Shown: piece after piece, positions 52,380 through 61,623 of the stretch
Position numbering within the stretch: the stretch's first letter is position 1
How the letters are laid out: every line of letters begins with the position of its first letter
Assembly: GCA_003149065.1 (NCBI GenBank)
Contig: QGFZ01000001.1
Coordinates: forward strand, 1,178,001-1,242,000
Length of the DNA stretch: 64,000 bases
DNA from: Ruminococcaceae bacterium R-25
GTDB taxonomy: Bacteria > Bacillota > Clostridia > Saccharofermentanales > Saccharofermentanaceae
Direction of reading: 5' to 3'
Notes under the pieces: model-generated
Databases searched by the model: none
What the model saw: only the letters and a program-made list of their open reading frames with translations
What the model was told of the DNA's origin: nothing
Position numbers and translations under genes: made by a program

Positions 52380-52886
52380 TTAAGCCTTACCATCCTTGAT
52401 CAGCGTAACAGCCTGATTTAATGCCGCCAGTACGGTGCAGTAACGTATAGTATCCCTATCACCTTCAAAGTTCAACCTCACAGTGCCTGAAATATCAGGC
52501 AAACGGCAATAGCCCATATAAACGGTTCCAACAGGCTTTCCGGGAAGTTCTCCCGTAGGTCCGGCAATGCCTGTGACGGATACCGCGATATCAACGCCCA
52601 AAACAGACATAGCGCCTTCCGCCATTGCCTTAGCGCACTCGTCAGAAACTTCCGTGTAAGTCGAGATTATATCGGCCGGAACGCCCAGAACGTTTTCTTT
52701 GACTTCGTTTGTATATGAAACGACAGAGCCTTTAAAAACAGCCGACGCGCCGGGGATGTTTACGACAGAAGCTGAAATCAGTCCGCCCGTAAGGCTCTCG
52801 GCAAAACCAATGGTCAGGCCTTCTATCCTTGCAATATCAACGAGCTCCTGAGCTCTTAAACTGATGTCTTCAACAATATTAATCAT
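52380..52886 (-). CDS. pncC: CinA-family nicotinamide mononucleotide amidase (PncC)
   Basis: 168 residues equal to the C-terminal domain of CinA: GFAESLTGGLISASVVNIPGASAVFKG, then YTEVSDECAKAMAEGA and SVTGIAGPTGELPGKPVGTVYMG. The stand-alone form deamidates nicotinamide mononucleotide, recycling NAD. Start taken at the ATG that overlaps the ftsK stop by 8 nt; a TTG lies one codon upstream. Together with nadE (34 kb) this gives two NAD-related genes in the window. Confidence 0.87.
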   Translation of the reverse strand: MINIVEDISLRAQELVDIARIEGLTIGFAESLTGGLISASVVNIPGASAVFKGSVVSYTNEVKENVLGVPADIISTYTEVSDECAKAMAEGAMSVLGVDIAVSVTGIAGPTGELPGKPVGTVYMGYCRLPDISGTVRLNFEGDRDTIRYCTVLAALNQAVTLIKDGKA

Positions 52887-55878
52887 CAAGGTTTCTCGCC
52901 TGCATCTCGAGCCATTCTGTCTCTGTGATCAGGATCTTTCTGGGCTTGCTGCCTTCGAAAGGTCCGATGATCTTCTTCTTTTCGAGCTCATCTACAAGTC
53001 TTGCAGCTCTCGGGTAACCGATTCCGAGTCTTCTCTGGAGAACAGATACGCTCGCACTGCCGTATTCCAATACTGTCTGTACAGCCTGTGCGAAAAGATC
53101 GTCAGCAGAACCGCCCGATGAAGATCCGCCGGAAGAAGCTCCGCCCTGCGGCTGTTCATCACCTGCAGTAACCCTGTCGATATCCTTAATGATCGACTCG
53201 TCATACATCGAGCCGTAAGTTGTCTTAAGGCAGTCAACGACTCTTTCAACTTCCTGGTCAGAAAGGAATGCACCCTGGCCTCTTACAGGCTGAGGAGCGC
53301 TCATCGGAGCATAGAGCATGTCGCCCTTACCTAAGAGTTTTTCAGCTCCCACGTGATCCAAGATAGTCTTTGAATCGACGCCGGATGTAACGGCGAATGC
53401 GATTCTCGAACCGATATTAGCCTTGATGACACCCGTGATGACGTCAACAGAAGGTCTCTGTGTAGCGATCAGGAGGTGGATACCTGCAGCTCTTGCGAGT
53501 GCGGCAAGTCTTGAGATATAAGTCTCGACTTCCTTGGATGCTACCATCATGAGTTCTGCGAGCTCGTCGATTACGAAAAGGATCAAAGGCAGGTGCTCAA
53601 CTTCGGGATTGCCCTTGTATTTTTCATTAAAACTCTTGATGTCTCTTACCTGTCCCTCTTCAAAGAGCTTATACCTTCTCTGCATCTCCGTAACAGCCCA
53701 GTTAAGAGCACCGGCGGCCTTCTTAGGGTCGGTGATTACAGGCATTATGAGATGAGGAACGCCGTTATAAACAGAAAGCTCAACGACCTTAGGGTCAACA
53801 AGGATCATACGGACTTCTTCAGGTGAAGAGTGAACAAGAATACTTGTAAGGATCGAGTTGATACATACTGACTTACCTGAACCTGTGGAACCTGCGATCA
53901 TGAGGTGAGGCATCTTTGCAAGGTCACAATAAATAGGTCTTCCCGGGATATCTCTTCCCAAAGCAACAGTAAGGGGTGATGCGTTCTTGAATTCCTTTGT
54001 CTCAACCAGGCCTCTGAGCTGAACTGCAGAAGGATTGTCATTAGGAATCTCGATACCGATTGCACTCTTACCCGGGATAGGCGCTTCGATTCTTATTGAA
54101 ATAGCTGCCATCGCGAGCATGATATCGTCCTGAAGGCTTGTAACTCTGGAGACCTTTGTACCTGTTTCAAGCGTTAATTCGAATCTCGTGATAGAAGGTC
54201 CGTGAGTGATATTTACGACAGTGGCTTTTATTCCGAAGCTCTTTAATGCTTCTTCAAGCTGATGGGCCTTGACCGTAAGTTTCTTTTCGAGATCAGCATC
54301 TGCGCGCTGCTTTACATCCTGTGCAAGGCATGAAGTCGGTGCAGGCTTATAGTTTCTGAGCTTTCTCTTCTGAGCTTTGATCTGAGCTTCATGTTGCCTT
54401 GTCTCTTCGGCAAATTCGATGCTCGGTTCAGAAGGTGCGGGCTTATTTGCAGAGGATGTCTTAAAGATACGGCCTTCAGTCCTGCTGTATCCTTCAGTAT
54501 CGTCCTTGCTTGCATTAATTGTAATTCTCTCATCGGATACGGGAGCTGCTGCAGCAGGCACTGCTTCACTGGCCTTATCCGTCTTGTTATACATCGAAAG
54601 ATCGATATTGGGTTCTCTTACCGAGCGCTCGGGTTCCTGATAATCATAGCCTGTGCCTTCGGAATCTTCTTCCACTTCATAAGGATCTTCCGTGCCGCTG
54701 TAGATATCCGTATCTGCCTTTGCAGGAGCCTTGTTTTCGACAGGATTGAGATCGTAGAAATCGTCTTTTTTCTTATTATCGAGGAATGACAGTTTCTTCT
54801 TTTCCTTCTTGATCTTTGCAGCGCCCGGAATATTCAGAGGATCTGTTATATAACCGAAATCCGCATCGTTATCTTCGGAATTTGAAACATCATATTCTTT
54901 CTCGTTATAAGCAAGCTTGCCGGGATCCTGCTGTACAGGATGGATCTGGCCGCCCGTGAGCTTTTCGACATCGGTGAAACCTGACTGTCCGTCGATGGGA
55001 AGATTTGTCATGAAAGGACCCTGCTTCTCGGAATAAGGTCCTCTCTTGATATTCTTTTCGCTCTGGACAAAGCGTGAAGCACCGTAATCAGGATATTCGG
55101 GTGTTGCTGAAGGCGGGATAACTCCACCTTCACCATATGTTATGAATGTTGTTCCGCCGACATTCTGCCTCGGTCTCTGAGGTTCAGGTCTGGCATAATT
55201 GTTGCCGGAATAGATCTGGTACTCAGGATCGTTCTGTCTCTGGGTCTTATGGCTTACTACAGAGTTATAAACCTTGCCCGATGCAGTGCTGATGGCCTTT
55301 GCAGTCTTCCTGGCAGTTGCCTTGAGAGACACTCTGAATACGAGAAGGATCTGCGTAAGAAGGAATACTACGATAGCGAGGATTCCTATGACATTGCCTG
55401 TTACTTCAAATAAAGCTACGGCAATGGAACCTCCGACGATACCGCCCGGAAGCACAATGCCGGAATTTAGATGGTTTGTGATAAGGTTCGCATCGACGCC
55501 GGACTGCCAAAGCAGTGACAGCGCCTTAAGCGCAGATGTCTTACCGTCCGTGTTAAGGCACAGACCTTCAAAATAAGTCATGTCCATCGTGATAAGCGCA
55601 AGCAGTGCCGATACTGATACGAGGAGGAGAATGATACTCCTTACTCTGATACCTGATACGCCCTGGCGCTTTTCGAAAAAGACGTCCAATGCGACATAGA
55701 GGATATATACAGGAATAGCATAAGCTGCCACACCGATAAGGCCTAAGAAAAAGCTCTTTATCGCGCTTCCGATGATACCCGTCAAAGATACGGGAAGATA
55801 GAAGATAAGAATTATTGCAATCGCAACGAAGAACAGAACGATTCCCGCTGCCTCTTTGCGCGAAGTATCTCTACTCAA
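52879..55878 (-). CDS. ftsK: DNA translocase FtsK/SpoIIIE
   Basis: Hexameric motor that clears DNA from the division septum. 999 residues: four or more membrane helices to about 190, a low-complexity acidic linker of about 320 residues, then the motor with Walker A (MIAGSTGSGKSVCIN), Walker B (LILFVIDELAELM) and ATQRPSVDVITG, and a C-terminal gamma winged helix (GYPRAARLVDELEKKKIIG). TTG start, overlapping the Nudix stop, with GGAGG 8 nt before it; the start is therefore well supported in spite of the rare codon. Confidence 0.95.
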   Translation of the reverse strand: MSRDTSRKEAAGIVLFFVAIAIILIFYLPVSLTGIIGSAIKSFFLGLIGVAAYAIPVYILYVALDVFFEKRQGVSGIRVRSIILLLVSVSALLALITMDMTYFEGLCLNTDGKTSALKALSLLWQSGVDANLITNHLNSGIVLPGGIVGGSIAVALFEVTGNVIGILAIVVFLLTQILLVFRVSLKATARKTAKAISTASGKVYNSVVSHKTQRQNDPEYQIYSGNNYARPEPQRPRQNVGGTTFITYGEGGVIPPSATPEYPDYGASRFVQSEKNIKRGPYSEKQGPFMTNLPIDGQSGFTDVEKLTGGQIHPVQQDPGKLAYNEKEYDVSNSEDNDADFGYITDPLNIPGAAKIKKEKKKLSFLDNKKKDDFYDLNPVENKAPAKADTDIYSGTEDPYEVEEDSEGTGYDYQEPERSVREPNIDLSMYNKTDKASEAVPAAAAPVSDERITINASKDDTEGYSRTEGRIFKTSSANKPAPSEPSIEFAEETRQHEAQIKAQKRKLRNYKPAPTSCLAQDVKQRADADLEKKLTVKAHQLEEALKSFGIKATVVNITHGPSITRFELTLETGTKVSRVTSLQDDIMLAMAAISIRIEAPIPGKSAIGIEIPNDNPSAVQLRGLVETKEFKNASPLTVALGRDIPGRPIYCDLAKMPHLMIAGSTGSGKSVCINSILTSILVHSSPEEVRMILVDPKVVELSVYNGVPHLIMPVITDPKKAAGALNWAVTEMQRRYKLFEEGQVRDIKSFNEKYKGNPEVEHLPLILFVIDELAELMMVASKEVETYISRLAALARAAGIHLLIATQRPSVDVITGVIKANIGSRIAFAVTSGVDSKTILDHVGAEKLLGKGDMLYAPMSAPQPVRGQGAFLSDQEVERVVDCLKTTYGSMYDESIIKDIDRVTAGDEQPQGGASSGGSSSGGSADDLFAQAVQTVLEYGSASVSVLQRRLGIGYPRAARLVDELEKKKIIGPFEGSKPRKILITETEWLEMQARNLDD

Positions 55879-56435
55879 ATCCCTAACCTCCTGGAAGCTT
55901 TATAGATCAAGACCAGAGTCTTGGCATCTTTTATCTCGCCGTTTTCAGCCATCTGAAGGGCTTCTTTAAGCGGCATCTTTACTGTTGAAACATATTCGTT
56001 GAGGTCCGGATTTCCGCCCTTGTACTCAAGGCCTGTTCCGATATAAAGCGAGATTATCTCACTGCAGTAACCTGGAGTAGCTGCCATTTTTCCGACGCAC
56101 TCGATGTTATTTGCAATAAGACCTGTCTCTTCTGTTATCTCTCTTGAAGCACAGTACAAAGGATCTTCGCCTTCTTCGATCTTTCCAGCAGGAGCTTCGA
56201 GCATTACTTCCTCAAAAGGGCTTCTGAACTGCTTTACGAAATAGCAGTTGCCCTCATCGTCAACAGGAAGGATGCAGGCGCCGCCGTGATGCTTTACTAT
56301 CTCGCGGGATGCTTCCCTGCCCTCAGGTGTCGTGATCTTTTTTACCTCAACAGTAAAGACCTTTCCTTCGAAGATCGTCTCTTTCGAGATGGTCTTTTCG
56401 AACAACATATCGTCACTGCAATTTATCTGACCCAT
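55875..56435 (-). CDS. Nudix hydrolase, ADP-ribose pyrophosphatase type
   Basis: 186 residues. The Nudix box is complete (GKIEEGEDPLYCASREITEE followed by TG), preceded by FRSPFEEVMLEAPAG, and followed by PGYCSEIISLYIGTGLE, which is typical of ADP-ribose pyrophosphatases (NudF/YqkG type). It hydrolyses ADP-ribose and related nucleotide sugars. It starts 5 nt behind rnhA and overlaps ftsK. Confidence 0.9.
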   Translation of the reverse strand: MGQINCSDDMLFEKTISKETIFEGKVFTVEVKKITTPEGREASREIVKHHGGACILPVDDEGNCYFVKQFRSPFEEVMLEAPAGKIEEGEDPLYCASREITEETGLIANNIECVGKMAATPGYCSEIISLYIGTGLEYKGGNPDLNEYVSTVKMPLKEALQMAENGEIKDAKTLVLIYKASRRLGI

Positions 56436-56440
56436 TAAAC

Positions 56441-56899
56441 TTAACCTTTTCCTTCACTTATCTTCTTCCATTCGGCAACGGCAAGCTCGTCACAACGGTT
56501 ATTGAACTCGTTGTCGGCATGGCCTTTAACCTTATGGAATGTAACATTATGCATAGTTGTGAGACTTAAGAGTTCTTTCCAGAGATCGCTGTTTGCGACT
56601 TCGGCCTTGGCACTGTTCTTCCAGCCGTTTCTCGTCCATTTGTCGAGCCAGCGCTGCTCGAAAGCATTTACCACATAAGCGCTGTCGCTGTAGATATCGA
56701 CCTTGCACGGACGCTTTAACGCGCGGAGCCCCTGGATCACAGCCATAAGCTCCATACGGTTGTTTGTGGTATCAGGCTCGCCGCCGGAAAGTTCTTTCTT
56801 GACGCCGCCTGCCATAAGTATGGAAGCCCAACCGCCGGGTCCGGGATTACCCGAACATGCACCGTCAGTATAGATTGTAACTTCGCTAATTACTGCCAT
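56441..56899 (-). CDS. rnhA: Ribonuclease HI
   Basis: Degrades the RNA of RNA-DNA hybrids. 152 residues with all four catalytic acids: YTDGACSGNPGPGGW, NNRMELMAVI, IYSDSAYVVNAF and NNRCDELA. The KVKGHADNEFN loop is also typical. Length is normal. Confidence 0.96.
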   Translation of the reverse strand: MAVISEVTIYTDGACSGNPGPGGWASILMAGGVKKELSGGEPDTTNNRMELMAVIQGLRALKRPCKVDIYSDSAYVVNAFEQRWLDKWTRNGWKNSAKAEVANSDLWKELLSLTTMHNVTFHKVKGHADNEFNNRCDELAVAEWKKISEGKG

Positions 56900-56917
56900 A
56901 TGGATCCGGACAAGGGC

Positions 56918-57721
56918 TTACTTGTTGCCCTTCATCTCCTGAGTCTTGTCGTAAGCTGCCGTAACAGACTTGATTACCGCATTTCTGAGGCCGTTCTCTT
57001 CAAGAGCCATAACGCCTGCAATAGTTGTTCCTCCGGGAGAGCAGACCATATCCTTTAATACTGCGGGGTGCTTGCCTGTCTCAAGAGCGAGCTTGCCGGA
57101 ACCTGCAACCGTTGCTGCTGCGATCTTAAGAGCATCAGCTCTCTTGATTCCGAGGCTTACAGCTGCATCAGCCATTGCTTCGATAAAGAGCATGACATAA
57201 GCAGGACCTGTTCCTGAAACGCAGCCTATTGCATCTAAAGTATTTTCATCGCAGAGGATCGTCTCTCCGCATGTTCCGAGGAGCTTTAAAACGAACTCTG
57301 ATTCCTCATCGCTTAATCCTACGGGGCATACAGCGGATACTCCCAAACCTACCTGAGCAGGAGTGTTAGGCATGATCCTTACAAACTTTCTTCCTTCACC
57401 AAGGATGCCGCCGATCCTTGCGCATGTAACTGCAGCCGCAATGGAAAGGACGATTGCCTCAGGCTTAAGGCTCTCCTTAACGTCCTTCAGGGCACCGTCG
57501 AAATGAATGGGCTTTACGGCCATGAGCACATAATCAGCTCCGTCGACCGCCTCGGCTAATGAAGAAGCCGCATTTACACCAAGTTCTTCTGCACACTTAA
57601 CGCATGCTTCCTTATATACGTCAAAGCACCAGGCATCAGAAGGACTGATAACTCCGCCGTTAACAAATCCGCCCAAAAGGGCTCTTCCCATGTTGCCTGT
57701 ACCGATAACCGCTAATTTCAT
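56918..57721 (-). CDS. proC: Pyrroline-5-carboxylate reductase
   Basis: Last step of proline synthesis. 267 residues: N-terminal Rossmann motif GTGNMGRALLGGFVNGG, RIMPNTPAQVGLGVSAV, GCVSGTGPAYVMLFIEAMADA and the C-terminal MVCSPGGTTIAGV signature. AAGGAG precedes the ATG by 8 nt. Far from proA (5.5 kb) in this window; first gene of a run ending in pncC-murJ. Confidence 0.96.
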   Translation of the reverse strand: MKLAVIGTGNMGRALLGGFVNGGVISPSDAWCFDVYKEACVKCAEELGVNAASSLAEAVDGADYVLMAVKPIHFDGALKDVKESLKPEAIVLSIAAAVTCARIGGILGEGRKFVRIMPNTPAQVGLGVSAVCPVGLSDEESEFVLKLLGTCGETILCDENTLDAIGCVSGTGPAYVMLFIEAMADAAVSLGIKRADALKIAAATVAGSGKLALETGKHPAVLKDMVCSPGGTTIAGVMALEENGLRNAVIKSVTAAYDKTQEMKGNK

Positions 57722-57777
57722 AGAGCGTACTCCTTATTTATATATTAAAATATATCGAGACAATCTTAACATTACGC

Positions 57778-57806
57778 TTGACATAGTGCAAACCAACTAT
57801 TAAACT
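57778..57806 (+). promoter_or_regulatory. Promoter of tRNA-Trp
   Basis: TTGACA, 17 nt, TAAACT on the plus strand, 16 nt before the tRNA. Confidence 0.8.
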
Positions 57807-57821
57807 GTTCGTTGCAAACAC

Positions 57822-57896
57822 AGGGGAGTGGCTCAACGGTAGAGCAGCGGTCTCCAAAACCGCCGGTTGCGCGTTCAAATCGTGTCTCCCCTGCCA
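57822..57896 (+). tRNA. tRNA-Trp (anticodon CCA)
   Basis: 75 nt including GCCA. Acceptor AGGGGAG pairs with CUCCCCU; anticodon stem GCGGU/ACCGC encloses CUCCAAA with anticodon CCA. Confidence 0.96.
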
Positions 57897-57903
57897 AAAT
57901 TAC

Positions 57904-57932
57904 AAGGGTTGTCTCAAATCGAGGCAACCCTT
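57904..57932 (+). terminator. Terminator of tRNA-Trp
   Basis: AAGGGTTGTCTC pairs with GAGGCAACCCTT (one G-U), loop AAATC, followed by TTTT. Its core is nearly the same as the tRNA-Leu terminator at 14735. Confidence 0.88.
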
Positions 57933-57948
57933 TTTAGTTTTTATACTG

Positions 57949-58067
57949 TTTCATTTTTAGTCACCGTTTTTGCGAAAAAAGTGAAACAAAATGTTGAAAA
58001 CAGCCCTGATTTCAACTTTTAGTCATCATTTTTCGAGTTTTCGTGAAACAAAATGTTAAACACATAC
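57949..58067. repeat. Two 62-bp imperfect direct repeats
   Basis: Each copy runs TTTCA..TTTTAGTCA, a T-rich part, then GTGAAACAAAATGTT (57981-57995 and 58043-58057). The second copy reaches the end of the zinc-ribbon array. No gene is seen. Confidence 0.7.
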
Positions 58068-59069
58068 TTATTCCGTCTTTTTACAGCCTTTGGCCGCATC
58101 TGCCGGTTTTTCTGATTCAACAGGAATACGGTGAAAAGATGTTGGCTTTCCGCCACCAGCAAAATCGGCTTCCAGAGACGAACCGCAGGAAAAACAGGTC
58201 TTGCTCCTCATAGTTGCCTTTGCACCGCAGTTCGGGCAGTTGTTGTAATACCACTTGTTGCTGAGTGAACCCGCGATCCTTTCCTGAGTCTTGAGCCTCT
58301 TCATTGCTGCATTGTTATCGTCAACGATCCTAACCGCACATTCATATAAGAGCTTATCCTTGACCTTAACGAAGACCAGGCAGGCAACAGCGCTTAATAG
58401 GCATACGATTGAAGGAAAATAGAACGTCAGATAATCAAAGAATTTGAAAGCGAGATCTGTCATCATCTTATTTTCGAAATAAGGTATGACGGTTTCATAA
58501 TAGAAAAATGTGCTGACAAAACTGACGATTGAGATAAGGAGCCAGACATAGGGGTTCATCCAGACTATCTTTGGCGTTCTTTTGATCAGATCACAGACTT
58601 TCTCCGCATTGGCATCCCCGAAATCATGATCATAAAAAGCAATGAAATAGCTCTTGTTATATCCATATGACGTCTTACTGTCAGTAAAATCTCTTGAAAT
58701 TATCTTTCCACCATGGACATAACCGGGATTCTTGTATGGTCCGTTTCTTTTGATCTCTCTGAGGACCGCTGTTCTGTAGTTCTCTTTAAGGCCGAGGAAA
58801 AGGATAAAGGCGCTTGCCAGGAAGATAAACAGATTAACGAAATTCAAACCCGGAATATTACCTTGTCCCAAATTGGTAAAGAAATAATACAGCAAAGCAA
58901 CGGCCACAACTATGACCCCCATGAAGTCTCCACCGCCACCGCCGGAATAATCACCGCCGTCATAAGAGCCTCCGCCGGAAGAACCTCCACCTCCGAAGGA
59001 TCCTCCACCGCCGGAACTGTGGAAATCACCTGAATGTGAACTGCTGTCGTGAAAACCGCCGCTAGCCAT
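58068..59069 (-). CDS. H/G/S-rich zinc-ribbon membrane protein, array copy 6
   Basis: 333 residues, unknown function. The N-terminus is Gly/Ser/His/Asp-rich (MASGGFHDSSSHSGDFHSSG), then two membrane helices (about 50-95), a soluble loop with YFIAFYDHDFGD and RTPKIVWMNPYVW, two more helices around YYETVIPYFEN and KFFDYLTFYFPS, and a C-terminal zinc ribbon CPNCGAKATMRSKTCFSCGS. The same order recurs in the neighbours. Its ATG overlaps the preceding gene by 8 nt. The His-rich start may bind metal; that is a guess. Confidence 0.78.
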   Translation of the reverse strand: MASGGFHDSSSHSGDFHSSGGGGSFGGGGSSGGGSYDGGDYSGGGGGDFMGVIVVAVALLYYFFTNLGQGNIPGLNFVNLFIFLASAFILFLGLKENYRTAVLREIKRNGPYKNPGYVHGGKIISRDFTDSKTSYGYNKSYFIAFYDHDFGDANAEKVCDLIKRTPKIVWMNPYVWLLISIVSFVSTFFYYETVIPYFENKMMTDLAFKFFDYLTFYFPSIVCLLSAVACLVFVKVKDKLLYECAVRIVDDNNAAMKRLKTQERIAGSLSNKWYYNNCPNCGAKATMRSKTCFSCGSSLEADFAGGGKPTSFHRIPVESEKPADAAKGCKKTE

Positions 59070-60087
59070 CTTTTTCTCCCTTCAACAAGTCACTGTCCAG
59101 TTCGTTTTCAACATATTTTGCACGTCTTATGGAATTCAGATTCTTGTCATCTGACATGACTTCCAAAGAGCTTCCGCAGCTGACACAGTGCTTAAGAGGC
59201 GCATCAGCTTGGGCGCCGCAGTTAGGACAGATATTGTGATACCACTTCTTGCTTATCTCCTTTTTATAAATATTTCTCGTCTCGATCATCTTCTTATCTG
59301 TCTCGATCTCCGATGCTAAACGCACCGCGCACTCATATAAGATATTATCTCTTACAAAAACGAAGACAAGGCTTAAGACAGAGCATGCTAGTGCCAGGAA
59401 TGACGGCAGATAAAACGTCAATACATCGAAAAATCTGAATGCAGCATCGCTCATGCGCATGTTTTCGAAGGTTGGGATCACACACTCGTAGAATAAGAAA
59501 TTCACAAAAAAGAGCACAACTGAAATAAAAAACCATGTGCCCGGCCTTATCCAGATGATACTTGGCGTACTCTCCATGACCCTGAGGACTTCACTGCAGT
59601 TCTTCGGGCCGTATTCCATATCGTTAAATGCAATACGGTAAATCTTGTTGTCCTTACCAGCCAGGGCATTAGGGGTGCCGGTCCAGTCGCCGGTATTTTT
59701 TGCACTGAATACATAATCGTCTGAAGTGCCGTCGCGGCGCAATTTAACGAGTGCGGAAGTCCTGACTGAATGCCCAAGGCTCAGGGCAAACAATACTCCG
59801 GCCACAACGAAAATAGTGAGATTTATTGTGTTAAGGCCCATAACTTTTCCTTGAGCCGCATAGTAATACAAGTAAAAAATCGCTACGAGGGGCAAGAGGA
59901 TAAGAAAATAAAACTTTGTCACTACTAAATCAAACTTAGTAGGCTCACGTCTGCCTCTTCGGGAACTGCCGTCAAAGTCGTAGCCCGAGTCGTAACTGCC
60001 GCCCGAATAGTCTCCGGAACTGAAGTCACTGGAGAAGTGGAAGTCGCCTGAATGAAAATCGCTGTCGTGAAAATCACCGCTTGCCAT
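59062..60087 (-). CDS. H/G/S-rich zinc-ribbon membrane protein, array copy 5
   Basis: 341 residues. N-terminus MASGDFHDSDFHSGDFHFSS is more acidic than in other copies, with many Asp in place of Gly. Shared core: first helix pair, YRIAFNDMEYGPKNC, STPSIIWIRPGTW, ECVIPTFENMRMSDAAFRFF, and the zinc ribbon CPNCGAQADAPLKHCVSCGS followed by LNSIRRAKY. That last segment is also in copy 3 (LSSIRRINE). It begins 20 nt behind the short copy 4. Confidence 0.78.
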   Translation of the reverse strand: MASGDFHDSDFHSGDFHFSSDFSSGDYSGGSYDSGYDFDGSSRRGRREPTKFDLVVTKFYFLILLPLVAIFYLYYYAAQGKVMGLNTINLTIFVVAGVLFALSLGHSVRTSALVKLRRDGTSDDYVFSAKNTGDWTGTPNALAGKDNKIYRIAFNDMEYGPKNCSEVLRVMESTPSIIWIRPGTWFFISVVLFFVNFLFYECVIPTFENMRMSDAAFRFFDVLTFYLPSFLALACSVLSLVFVFVRDNILYECAVRLASEIETDKKMIETRNIYKKEISKKWYHNICPNCGAQADAPLKHCVSCGSSLEVMSDDKNLNSIRRAKYVENELDSDLLKGEKDG

Positions 60088-60107
60088 AACTGCCTCCAGT
60101 CAACAGG

Positions 60108-60539
60108 TTAATCTTTCTTCTCGATTATCAGTGAAGCGCCGCAGAAAGAGCATTCAGCCATATTCTCCTGTCTCGGAGCACCGCATTTAGGGCAGTTGGT
60201 GTAGTACTTATGCTTGAGGAACTCAGCCTTGGCATCTAATTCTTTCTGGAGCTTATCGTTCTTCTCAATGACCTTCTCAGTCACTTGATGCTCGACTTTT
60301 TCGTGATGCTTCTTCATGTAGATCTGGCCTGCCACGATATAAGCAGCAAACAGCACCGCCATGATCAAAGGCGTAAAGTAGGTCAGGTAATCTATGAAAG
60401 TGAATAACGGCCCGTCCTCCATGGTTTTTTCGAAGACCGGGATAACGAGTTCATAGTACCAATTGAAAGCAAAGATAACCAGGTTGATGACGATACCGGC
60501 TATGCCAATAGGAATCGAATATTTGAAAAACTTATTCAT
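60108..60539 (-). CDS. Half-length zinc-ribbon membrane protein, array copy 4
   Basis: 143 residues corresponding only to the C-terminal half of its neighbours: helix, YYELVIPVFEKTMEDGPLF then TFIDYLTYFTP, helix, a charged coiled stretch (EKVEHQVTEKVIEKNDKL), and zinc ribbon CPKCGAPRQENMAECSFCGA. The H/G/S-rich N-terminus and first helix pair are missing. It has its own ATG, which overlaps the previous stop (TGATG), and no frameshift is seen, so it looks like a working shortened copy rather than debris. Confidence 0.72.
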   Translation of the reverse strand: MNKFFKYSIPIGIAGIVINLVIFAFNWYYELVIPVFEKTMEDGPLFTFIDYLTYFTPLIMAVLFAAYIVAGQIYMKKHHEKVEHQVTEKVIEKNDKLQKELDAKAEFLKHKYYTNCPKCGAPRQENMAECSFCGASLIIEKKD

Positions 60540-61621
60540 CAGTCATCCTCCCATCTTTGTATATCCAGATAAACATCCGAACTGTTGATGTCGCCTCTTT
60601 CGTTTATGCGGCGGATCGAACTTAAGTTTTGATCTCCGTCCATTACTTCCAGTGAACTTCCGCAGCTGGTGCAGGTCTTAATTGCAGCAGAAGCTCTCGC
60701 ACCGCAGTTAGGACATATAGTGTGATACCACTTCTTGCTGAGTTCTTTTGCAATTTCGCTCTCTGTAACAGCCCTCTGCTCTTCAGAATTGATCTCATTT
60801 GCAAGTCTTAATGCGCACTCGTAAATATATTTGTCCCTTACCTTAACGAAAATAATGCTCAGGATCGGACATTGAAGTGCCAGGACCTTGGGCAGATAGA
60901 AGACAAAATAATCGAAGAACGTGAATGCAGCATCGCTCATGATCATGTTCTCGAAAATCGGGATTACAAGCTCATAAAAGAAGAAATTGACCAGAAAGAT
61001 AACGATAGCAATAACAAGCCATGTTCCAGGCATTATCCATACGATCTTTGGCGTTCTCTTAGTGGTAGCGCGGAGTTCTTCGATATTTTTATCACCATGA
61101 GGACCGTAAAAGGCAATCCGGTAACTCTGGTTGGTTTTACCTGCCCATGTATCCTTGTCACCTATCCTGTCGCCGGAATAAGAATCGCTGTAAATATATG
61201 ATTTTGACTTGCCGTAATGACGGACATCGGAAACTTCCGATACACGCTGGCTGTGCTTGAAACTCGGAATGAACAAAAAGCCGGTAATGGCAAACACAAT
61301 AAAAGAAGGCAGGTCAAGGCCCGGTATTTCGCCATTGATAACGGCACCAATAAAATATAGACCGCCGCCGACGAAAAAGCAGACGATAATCGCCAGTATA
61401 AAAAAGCATCCGTCACCGTCATCAGAGCCGCCGGTATAATTATGGCCGGACCTGCCGCCACCGCCCGAACTGCGGTAACCTCCGGAACTATGGTAACTGC
61501 TGCCGCCGGAGCTGTGGAATCCTCCTCCACTGGAGAATCCTCCACCGGAGAATCCGCCACCGCCTGAGCTGTGGAAACCGCCTGAATGTGAACTTCCGCC
61601 ATGAAATCCGCCTGATGCCAT
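60539..61621 (-). CDS. H/G/S-rich zinc-ribbon membrane protein, array copy 3
   Basis: 360 residues, the longest low-complexity N-terminus of the array (about 65 residues of Gly/Ser/His: MASGGFHGGSSHSGGFHSSG onward). Core motifs: YRIAFYGPHGDKN, RTPKIVWIMPGTW, ELVIPIFENMIMSDAAFTFF and zinc ribbon CPNCGARASAAIKTCTSCGS. The start at 61621 lies 2 nt behind the previous stop with AAGGAGAAA before it; the longer frame to 61711 lacks homology with other copies. Confidence 0.78.
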   Translation of the reverse strand: MASGGFHGGSSHSGGFHSSGGGGFSGGGFSSGGGFHSSGGSSYHSSGGYRSSGGGGRSGHNYTGGSDDGDGCFFILAIIVCFFVGGGLYFIGAVINGEIPGLDLPSFIVFAITGFLFIPSFKHSQRVSEVSDVRHYGKSKSYIYSDSYSGDRIGDKDTWAGKTNQSYRIAFYGPHGDKNIEELRATTKRTPKIVWIMPGTWLVIAIVIFLVNFFFYELVIPIFENMIMSDAAFTFFDYFVFYLPKVLALQCPILSIIFVKVRDKYIYECALRLANEINSEEQRAVTESEIAKELSKKWYHTICPNCGARASAAIKTCTSCGSSLEVMDGDQNLSSIRRINERGDINSSDVYLDIQRWEDD

Positions 61622-61623
61622 TT

